Of a DNA stretch of 12,530 nt, positions 7,365-12,530 are shown piece by piece. The notes under the pieces are model-generated. The model worked only from the letters and a program-made list of their open reading frames with translations. It searched no databases and was not told the DNA's origin. The DNA is taken from positions 30,821 through 43,350 of the forward strand of contig DCEG01000071.1 of NCBI GenBank assembly GCA_002316835.1. The letters are read 5' to 3'. The first letter of the stretch is position 1. The number at the start of each line of letters is the position of its first letter. Both the position numbers and the translations under genes were made by a program. This DNA is from Bacteroidales bacterium UBA1035. Its GTDB lineage: Bacteria > Bacteroidota > Bacteroidia > Bacteroidales > Dysgonomonadaceae.

Positions 7365-8285
7365 TTATTTCAAAAAATTAAGCACCTCTTCTCTAGTGGG
7401 AATGGAGGCTTGGGCCCCAAATCGGGTTACAGAAATAGCAGCTGCCGTATTAGCAAATGAAACTGCATCTTCTAATTTGCTACGCTCACTAATCATTACG
7501 GTCAATGCACCACAAAAAGTGTCTCCGGCTCCTGTCGTGTCAACTGCATTTACTTTAGGAGCACTTACCAAACCGGTGTATTCCTCGCTGAAAATAAATG
7601 CTCCTGTTGATCCCATCGTGATAATTACAATTTTTACACCTTATTTTGCCAAAACCGATGCTGCTTTCATAGCTGACGCTTCGTTCTTTACACTGATTCC
7701 TGTCAGCTTTTCAACTTCACTTTCATTTGGAATAATTATCGATATATTTTTATATAACCTGTCTGGTAAGACTGCTGCCGGAGCTGGATTTAGTATGATA
7801 GTTTTATTTAATTCCGAAGCATATTCCGTAATGAAATTTACGGTTTCAAGAGGTATTTCAAGTTGTAGTAGAATTACATCACTGGACTCTATGACATTAG
7901 AGATTTTTATGATGTCAGAAGGAGAAAGAGTATTGTTAGAGCTGTCTGCAACAATAATTGAATTTTCTCCCGAGTTATTGACCGTTATGACGGCAATTCC
8001 GCTGTGTTTCTTCGGATCGGTCTTAACATAGTCAACATTTACTCCTTCATTTTTCAGGTAATCCATAGCTCTTTGTCCGAACAGATCTTTTCCGACTTTT
8101 CCAAAAAACGAGACGTTACCTCCTAATCTCTTTGCAGCAAGTGCCTGATTAGCTCCCTTACCACCCATACTCATAAAAAAATCACCTCCCAAAATCGTTT
8201 CTCCCGGCAAAGGAAATCTGTCTGTCTTGATAACCATATCGGTGTTAGAACTCCCGATTACTAAGATTTTTTTATTTATTATCAT
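7365..8285 (-). pseudogene. rbsK: Ribokinase with an in-frame TAA stop
   Basis: The frame encodes a 306-codon PfkB-family ribokinase, normal length, interrupted only by TAA at codon 215 (7641-7643). Before the stop are SSNTDMV (residues 12-18) and the sugar-binding GGKGANQALAAKRLG (41-55). After it, in the same frame, are the second PfkB signature DTTGAGDTFCGAL with catalytic Asp255 and the normal C-terminus. Homologues usually have a Lys or Glu codon before GVK at the stop position, so one substitution (AAA or GAA to TAA) explains it. There is no frameshift or other damage. The N-terminal piece alone lacks the catalytic base and ATP site. A very recent nonsense mutation, a base-call error or stop readthrough are all possible. 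It is first in a minus-strand pair with the nucleoside hydrolase, whose ribose product it would phosphorylate to ribose 5-phosphate. Confidence 0.85.
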
Positions 8286-8371
8286 GTTTTATTGAATCAG
8301 TTACTGGGCTAAAATATTTTATTCTTGATGTTTCTGCTTTCAGCGACTTTTTGATGGTATATTAGTTAATA

Positions 8372-8379
8372 CAAAAATA
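8372..8379 (-). promoter_or_regulatory. Candidate -7 box for rbsK
   Basis: On the minus strand this reads TATTTTTG, an exact TAnnTTTG match, about 87 bases upstream of the ribokinase start. No TTTG is found at the expected upstream distance, so support is limited. Confidence 0.3.
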
Positions 8380-8536
8380 TATGAAAAAGCGAATCTCGTA
8401 ATTAGAGGATAAAGATATGAAAAAAAGAAAAATAGACACTTTTGTATGTTGATTTATTGGTGATTAAAATTTATGTTTTGTGGTTTATGCTTAGATTGTC
8501 GCACGATATTATAAAAATATAAATTTCAGTAATCTA

Positions 8537-8569
8537 TATTTGAAGGGATGTGTTTGATGACTTCAAATA
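8537..8569. promoter_or_regulatory. Inverted repeat, possible operator
   Basis: TATTTGAAG and CTTCAAATA form an exact 9-bp inverted repeat with a 15-base centre. The arms are 24 bases apart centre to centre, fitting a dimeric regulator on one face of the helix or a weak hairpin. The left arm overlaps TATATTTG (8535-8542), a -7 match on the plus strand. Which gene it would control, rbsK or the DAP dehydrogenase, is not determined. Confidence 0.4.
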
Positions 8570-8623
8570 GAACTTAGATTAATAATTCACAGAATACTGC
8601 GTTCAAAAAACCGTTTTTTTTAC

Positions 8624-8631
8624 TACTTTTG
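8624..8631 (+). promoter_or_regulatory. Candidate -7 box for the DAP dehydrogenase gene
   Basis: TACTTTTG matches TAnnTTTG exactly and lies 21 bases before the start codon, giving a predicted leader of roughly 15 bases. The -33 region has only GTTC near 8601. Confidence 0.4.
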
Positions 8632-8652
8632 TCATTGAAAAAATAATAAAAA

Positions 8653-9549
8653 ATGGAAAAAATTAGAGCTGCCGTTATTGGTTATGGGAACATCGGAAAA
8701 TATGTGATTGAGTCGTTGATCGATGCTCCGGATTTTGAAATAGTGGGAATTGTGCGTCGCGATGCAACAAATATTCCCGCAGAACTGAAAGAATATGAGG
8801 TTGTAAACTCTATATCGCAACTCAAAAACGTGGATGTTGCGCTGCTTTGCACTCCTACGCGAAGTGTGGAAAAATTTGCCAAAGAGTGTTTGGCGTTAGG
8901 AATTAATACAGTGGATAGCTACGATATTCACGGTGGAATTATTGACTTGCGCAAGTCGTTGGGCGAAGCCGCCAAACTTTACAGTGCTGTTTCCATTATC
9001 TCTGCCGGGTGGGATCCGGGTAGCGATTCCATCATACGCACATTGATGGAGGCTATGGCTCCAAAAGGGATAACATATACCAACTTTGGTCCTGGAATGA
9101 GTATGGGACATACGGTTGCCGTTAAGGCGATTGACGGTGTGAGAGCTGCGCTTTCAATGACTATTCCCACCGGAACGGGTGTTCATCGCCGGATGGTTTA
9201 TATAGAGCTCAAAGACGGTTACAATTTCAATCAGGTTGCAGACGCAATAAAGACCGATGATTATTTTGCTCACGATGAAACACATGTTTTTCAGGTAGAA
9301 AATGTTGAAGCGTTGAAAGATATGGGGCACGGTGTTCTAATGGAACGCAAAGGTGTATCGGGAAGCACACAAAATCAGCTTTTCAAGTTCGATATGCGAA
9401 TTAACAACCCTGCGCTAACGGCACAGGTAATGGTTGGATGCGCTAGAGCTGCTTTGAAACAAAAACCGGGTGCTTATACGTTAATAGAAATACCGGTTGT
9501 TGATCTTCTTCAGGGCGATAGAGAAAAATGGATTAAAAAGTTAGTTTAA
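8653..9549 (+). CDS. ddh: meso-Diaminopimelate D-dehydrogenase
   Basis: This 298-residue cytosolic oxidoreductase is predicted to make meso-diaminopimelate in one step from tetrahydrodipicolinate, ammonia and NADPH (reversible), for lysine and DAP-type peptidoglycan. The Rossmann fold opens with AVIGYGNIG (7-15). Arg35-Arg36 after the second strand fits NADP preference. LLCTPTRS (64-71) and VDSYDIHG (87-94) follow. The substrate domain includes SAGWDPGSDS (117-126), FGPGMSMGHT (145-154) and TGTGVHRR (173-180), all typical of this family. Length matches Bacteroidota and Firmicutes DAP dehydrogenases rather than the slightly longer Corynebacterium enzyme. Dihydrodipicolinate reductase-like alternatives are unlikely given the SAGWDPG block. 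It is divergent from rbsK, and lgt follows after 79 bases. Confidence 0.92.
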   Translation: MEKIRAAVIGYGNIGKYVIESLIDAPDFEIVGIVRRDATNIPAELKEYEVVNSISQLKNVDVALLCTPTRSVEKFAKECLALGINTVDSYDIHGGIIDLRKSLGEAAKLYSAVSIISAGWDPGSDSIIRTLMEAMAPKGITYTNFGPGMSMGHTVAVKAIDGVRAALSMTIPTGTGVHRRMVYIELKDGYNFNQVADAIKTDDYFAHDETHVFQVENVEALKDMGHGVLMERKGVSGSTQNQLFKFDMRINNPALTAQVMVGCARAALKQKPGAYTLIEIPVVDLLQGDREKWIKKLV

Positions 9550-9598
9550 AGTCTAAAGTTCATAACTCAAAACTCAAAACTTATACCTCACAACTTTT
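9550..9598 (+). repeat. Heptad array between ddh and lgt
   Basis: Seven consecutive 7-base units follow the ddh stop directly. The best are two exact tandem copies of AACTCAA at 9564-9577. Flanking units AGTTCAT, AACTTAT and AACTTTT keep the T at position 4 in phase; AGTCTAA and ACCTCAC are the most divergent. The array leads straight into the presumed lgt promoter. Confidence 0.7.
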
Positions 9599-9603
9599 TT
9601 TAT

Positions 9604-9611
9604 TATCTTTG
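9604..9611 (+). promoter_or_regulatory. Candidate -7 box for lgt
   Basis: TATCTTTG is an exact TAnnTTTG match 17 bases before the lgt start codon. There is no TTTG at the -33 position; that region is occupied by the heptad array. Confidence 0.35.
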
Positions 9612-9628
9612 CTCCAAATTCGATACAA

Positions 9629-10525
9629 ATGAATACATTATTATCCGTAACTTGGAATGTAGATCCCACAATTTTTACTGTTTTAGGTCGCGAGATCCGT
9701 TGGTACGGGTTACTTTGGGTCATTGGACTAATCGTGGCGGTGTATATCGTACAGCGTATTTACAAACACGAAAAACTCCCTGAAAAATGGTTTGATTCAC
9801 TTTTTGTGTACATGATGCTGGGAATTATTCTGGGTGCACGCTTGGGGCATTGTTTGTTCTACGAACCGGAATATTATCTGGCAAATCCAATAGAAATATT
9901 GAAAATCTGGGAAGGAGGGTTGGCCAGCCATGGCGGAGTCATCGGTATTATTATTGCTGTTTGGCTTTACTCGAAAAGAGTCACTAAAAAAAGTATGTTG
10001 TGGACTTTCGACAGAGTAATGGTTCCTACTGGATTTACGGCTGCGATGATTCGTTTCGGAAACCTGATGAATCATGAAATTTATGGTGGACCTACCGACT
10101 TACCCTGGGGATTTCGTTTTATTGATAACATCGGACAATGGATGCGCGGAGCAGAACCTATTTACACCGAGCCATCCCATCCAACACAAATTTACGAAGC
10201 GCTTATATATCTCTTAGTGTTTGCAATCACCATGTATATGTATTGGAAAACGAATGCAAAAGATCGCCATGGATTGATTCTGGGTGTAGGGATCGCTTTG
10301 ATTTTCATTGCCAGGTTATTAATCGAATTTGTTAAAAACGTTCAGGTAGAATCGGAATATTCTCTAATTGCCAACACCGGATTGAATATCGGACAATGGC
10401 TCAGCGTGCCTTTTATCATATGGGGCATTTGGTTGATATGGAAAGCAATGAAAAGAAAGGTGGAGCCGGTGGTACAAAAAACAAGTGTGGATTATAGCGA
10501 AAATGTAAAACCCAAATCAAAATAA
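9629..10525 (+). CDS. lgt: Prolipoprotein diacylglyceryl transferase
   Basis: This 298-residue inner-membrane enzyme moves a diacylglyceryl group from phosphatidylglycerol to the lipobox cysteine of prolipoproteins, the first step of lipoprotein maturation. About seven hydrophobic segments are spread over residues 27-271. Diagnostic motifs are IRWYGLLW (23-30), GARLGHCLFYEP (69-80), HGGVIG (101-106; His101 matches the conserved HGG histidine), IRFGNLMNHEIYG (141-153; Arg142, Asn145 and Glu150, the Lgt signature), HPTQIYEA (184-191) and ARLLIEF (228-234; Arg229). The basic tail after about residue 273 is presumably cytoplasmic. It would lipidate proteins such as the nucleoside hydrolase lipoprotein at 6314-7318. 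It is followed after 37 bases by the flavodiiron gene. Confidence 0.95.
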   Translation: MNTLLSVTWNVDPTIFTVLGREIRWYGLLWVIGLIVAVYIVQRIYKHEKLPEKWFDSLFVYMMLGIILGARLGHCLFYEPEYYLANPIEILKIWEGGLASHGGVIGIIIAVWLYSKRVTKKSMLWTFDRVMVPTGFTAAMIRFGNLMNHEIYGGPTDLPWGFRFIDNIGQWMRGAEPIYTEPSHPTQIYEALIYLLVFAITMYMYWKTNAKDRHGLILGVGIALIFIARLLIEFVKNVQVESEYSLIANTGLNIGQWLSVPFIIWGIWLIWKAMKRKVEPVVQKTSVDYSENVKPKSK

Positions 10526-10526
10526 A

Positions 10527-10562
10527 AACTGAAAGTCCGCAAACTGATAACTGATAACTATA
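10527..10562 (+). repeat. Heptad array between lgt and the flavodiiron gene
   Basis: Nearly the whole spacer is built of 7-base units. Two exact tandem copies of AACTGAT lie at 10542-10555, followed by AACTATA, which abuts the ATG directly. The more divergent AACTGAA and AGTCCGC lie upstream with one extra A between. The word shares the AACT core with the array before lgt but has its own tail. Confidence 0.65.
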
Positions 10563-11795
10563 ATGTACAAACCATTTGAAATTAAAGAGAACTTATTTTA
10601 CGTTGGAGTAAACGATCGTACTAAACATCTTTTTGAAAATCTTTGGCCGTTGCCAAAAGGAGTATCCTATAACTCATACATTATTAACGACGAAAAAATT
10701 GCATTGATCGATACAGTCGATATTTGTTACTCGGATGTTTTTTTCAATAAAATTCGTTCTGTTATTGGGGATAACCCGATAGATTATCTTATTGTGAATC
10801 ATATGGAGCCTGATCATTCCGGCTCAATTGAGTTGCTAAAAACCCGATATCCTGATATGAAAATTGTCGGAAATGCGCGTACTGCGGATATGCTGAAAGG
10901 ATATTACGAGATAACCGACAATATTCATCTTATCCAGGACAAGGAAGAACTTAAACTCGGAAAAAATACATTACAGTTTTACTTGACACCTATGGTGCAT
11001 TGGCCGGAAACAATGATGACCTACGTTCAGGAGTCGAAAACATTGTTTTCTGCCGATGCTTTTGGTACCTTCGGTACGCTGGACGGAGGAGTAACAGATA
11101 TGCAGTTAAATCCTGATTGGTATTGGGATGAAATGATTCGTTATTATTCCAACATCGTTGGAAAATTTGGTTCACCGGTGCAGGCAGCGTTGAAAAAATT
11201 GAGTGGGGTAGGGATCGAAACCGTTTGCTCGACACACGGCCCCGTTTGGACACAACCCGATATCATTGCTAAAGTTGTTTCACTTTACGATAGATTAAGC
11301 AAATACGAATCCGAGAACGGATTGGTAATCGCTTACGGAAGTATGTACGGAAACACGGAGCAGTTGGCGGAAATCATTGCTGCTTCGGCAGCAGAAAATG
11401 GCGCAAAGAATATTGTTATGCACAACGTTTCCAAAAGTCATGAATCGGAAATTCTAAGAGATATCTTTAAATATCGTGGATTGATTATCGGATCGCCGAC
11501 ATATAACAACAAGCCTTATCCGGGAATAGAAAATCTGTTGTCGGCTTTGCAGAATCGAAACGTGAAAAATCGGTTTTTTGGGTTTTTCAGTGGACACACC
11601 TGGGCAGACGGTGCCAAAAGAGACTTAAAAACTTTTGCCGATAACATGGAATTTGAAATGGTATGCGAGTCGGTGGAAATGAGACAATCGTTAAATAAAA
11701 ATGTGACTGAAAATGCTTATGCTTTGGGTAAAGCGATGGCAGAGAGACTCAATTCGGGTGATGCCGTTGTTCCAAATAAAGTTATTTGCCACTGA
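10563..11795 (+). CDS. fprA: Class A flavodiiron protein (A-type flavoprotein)
   Basis: This 410-residue cytosolic protein is predicted to reduce O2 to water and/or NO to N2O, protecting an anaerobe or microaerobe. The metallo-beta-lactamase-like domain (1 to about 250) has all expected diiron ligands: NHMEPDH (His80, Glu82, Asp84), His146 in MVHWPE, Asp165 in SADAFG and His225 in STHGPVW. The flavodoxin domain begins near 254, with the FMN phosphate loop YGSMYGNTEQLA (258-269). A later GSPTYNNKPYPG block and FFSGHTWADGA complete the flavin site. The protein ends without a rubredoxin or flavin reductase extension, so it needs an external electron donor, not encoded nearby. The ATG directly follows a heptad array and has no own promoter box, so co-transcription with lgt is likely. 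O2 versus NO preference cannot be decided from sequence. Confidence 0.93.
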   Translation: MYKPFEIKENLFYVGVNDRTKHLFENLWPLPKGVSYNSYIINDEKIALIDTVDICYSDVFFNKIRSVIGDNPIDYLIVNHMEPDHSGSIELLKTRYPDMKIVGNARTADMLKGYYEITDNIHLIQDKEELKLGKNTLQFYLTPMVHWPETMMTYVQESKTLFSADAFGTFGTLDGGVTDMQLNPDWYWDEMIRYYSNIVGKFGSPVQAALKKLSGVGIETVCSTHGPVWTQPDIIAKVVSLYDRLSKYESENGLVIAYGSMYGNTEQLAEIIAASAAENGAKNIVMHNVSKSHESEILRDIFKYRGLIIGSPTYNNKPYPGIENLLSALQNRNVKNRFFGFFSGHTWADGAKRDLKTFADNMEFEMVCESVEMRQSLNKNVTENAYALGKAMAERLNSGDAVVPNKVICH

Positions 11796-11816
11796 ATGTT
11801 TGCGATTCTAATTTTT
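11785..11816 (+). promoter_or_regulatory. Possible promoter of nagB
   Basis: TTTG at 11785-11788 and TAATTTTT at 11809-11816 (7 of 8 to TAnnTTTG) are 20 bases apart, and the start codon follows 13 bases later. The -33 part lies in the end of the flavodiiron gene, and the -7 part lies within a heptad tract, so it could be coincidence. Confidence 0.25.
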
Positions 11817-11826
11817 AATTTTTAAA
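11806..11826 (+). repeat. Heptad array before nagB
   Basis: Three 7-base units, TTCTAAT then TTTTAAT and TTTTAAA, end 3 bases before the nagB start codon. Low complexity weakens the case, but the period and position match the other arrays in the window. Confidence 0.45.
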
Positions 11827-11829
11827 TAT

Positions 11830-12530
11830 ATGAGACTAATCATTCAACCAGATGCCAATCAAATGGCTCAGTGGGCTGCGAACTATATCGCTGCAAAAAT
11901 TAACAAGGCGAAACCAACTGCTGAAAAGCCTTTTGTGTTAGGATTACCAACAGGTTCTTCACCACTTTTGACATACAAAGCGCTGATTAATCTCTACGAA
12001 GCCGGGGTGGTTTCGTTCGAGAACGTGGTAACTTTTAATATGGATGAATATATCGGTTTACCCAAAGAACATCCACAGAGTTATCACACATTTATGTGGA
12101 ATAATTTCTTCAAAAAAATCGATATTAAGAAAGAAAATGCGCATATCCTGAATGGGATGGCCGATGATCCTGAGGCCGAATGTGCTGCATACGAAAAGGC
12201 CATCGTTGATGCCGGAGGCATCGATTTATTTCTCGGCGGAATAGGCCCCGACGGGCATATTGCTTTCAATGAGCCGGGTTCATCGCTTTCGTCGCGCACA
12301 CGAATCAAAACGTTGACAACAGACACCGTTATCGCTAACTCTCGCTTCTTTGACAATGATGTGAACAAAGTTCCTAAAACGGCTCTCACAGTAGGAGTAG
12401 GAACGGTTCTCGACGCTAAAGAAGTGTTGATTCTGGTGAACGGACACCATAAAGCGCGTGCGCTTTATCACGCTGTGGAAGGACCAATCAATCAGATGTG
12501 GACAATTAGTGCCCTACAATTGCATCAGAA
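11830..12530 (+). CDS. nagB: Glucosamine-6-phosphate deaminase, 3' end cut by window
   Basis: The first 233 codons are present; the family is about 260-270 residues, so roughly 30-35 are missing past the window edge. The enzyme converts glucosamine 6-phosphate to fructose 6-phosphate and ammonia in amino-sugar catabolism, in the cytosol. Numbering matches E. coli NagB exactly: Asp72 in FNMDEYIG, and Asp141, His143 and Glu148 in GPDGHIAFNEPG are the catalytic residues; LPTGSSP (39-45) binds phosphate. Residues forming the N-acetylglucosamine 6-phosphate allosteric site in E. coli (Ser151, Ser152, Arg158, Lys160) are also conserved, so allosteric activation is plausible. Lys208 is kept in NGHHKAR. 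It follows fprA by 34 bases. No nagA is visible in the window. Confidence 0.95.
   Translation, partial: MRLIIQPDANQMAQWAANYIAAKINKAKPTAEKPFVLGLPTGSSPLLTYKALINLYEAGVVSFENVVTFNMDEYIGLPKEHPQSYHTFMWNNFFKKIDIKKENAHILNGMADDPEAECAAYEKAIVDAGGIDLFLGGIGPDGHIAFNEPGSSLSSRTRIKTLTTDTVIANSRFFDNDVNKVPKTALTVGVGTVLDAKEVLILVNGHHKARALYHAVEGPINQMWTISALQLHQ

Larger units (their letters stand above)
8286..8652. other. Divergent control region between rbsK and the ddh gene
   Basis: These 367 AT-rich bases hold no convincing gene. They contain candidate -7 boxes in both directions (8372-8379 minus; 8535-8542 and 8624-8631 plus) and one 9-bp inverted repeat at 8537-8569. None of the three -7 boxes has a good TTTG at the -33 distance. 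No RNA gene or riboswitch fold is recognised. Confidence 0.5.

Noticed and set aside
7365..7616. The C-terminal ribokinase half as a separate gene starting at ATG 7614-7616
   Set aside because: It is in exactly the same frame as the N-terminal half, with no promoter or distinct leader, and starts in the middle of the PfkB fold. A nonsense codon in one gene is simpler.
7396..8031. A long plus-strand open frame of 211 codons
   Set aside because: It lies entirely opposite the ribokinase frame, and its protein shows no family motif. It is a shadow of the antisense gene.
9550..9598. CRISPR-like array
   Set aside because: Units are only 7 bases with no spacers, and no cas genes are present.
1..12530. 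Defence island, prophage, integron or biosynthetic cluster
   Set aside because: All identifiable genes are metabolic or housekeeping families. No transposase, integrase, toxin-antitoxin pair or tRNA is visible, so a novel gene system is not supported here.

Overview
The window looks like a chromosomal segment of a Bacteroidota bacterium, probably order Bacteroidales (inference). The DNA is AT-rich. Start codons lack Shine-Dalgarno sequences, and several genes are preceded by the Bacteroidota-type -7 box TAnnTTTG. The gene content also fits: a debranching enzyme, glycosyltransferase and GH57 cluster, a DAP dehydrogenase of about 298 residues, and a class A flavodiiron protein.

Layout. (1) 45-5232, minus strand: a storage alpha-glucan (glycogen) operon. 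In transcription order it holds a GDE-type debranching enzyme, a GT4-type glycogen synthase-like glycosyltransferase, a 75-residue two-helix membrane protein, and a GH57 alpha-amylase-like protein. The last two overlap by ATGA. A perfect hairpin at 1-20 probably ends the operon. (2) 5385-6077, plus strand: a divergent rhomboid-family intramembrane protease. (3) 6314-8285, minus strand: a nucleoside salvage pair, ribokinase then a lipoprotein nucleoside hydrolase. The ribokinase frame carries one in-frame TAA. (4) 8653-12530, plus strand: meso-diaminopimelate dehydrogenase, lgt, a flavodiiron protein, and nagB cut by the window end. Only 8286-8652 exceeds 300 bases without a gene; it is a divergent control region with a 9-bp inverted repeat.

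How the genes work together. The glycogen genes would elongate and trim an internal alpha-glucan. The nucleoside hydrolase would free ribose outside the inner membrane, and ribokinase, if functional, would phosphorylate it. The plus-strand genes are housekeeping: DAP for lysine and peptidoglycan, lipoprotein lipidation, O2/NO detoxification, and amino-sugar catabolism.

No defence system, integron, CRISPR array or intact mobile element is visible. The most unusual structure is in the spacers. Most co-directional junctions carry short degenerate arrays with the same 7-bp period but a different word each time, often ending at or within a few bases of the next start codon. Two other points deserve attention: the nonsense codon in an otherwise full-length ribokinase, and Asn in place of the expected catalytic Asp in the GH57 protein.
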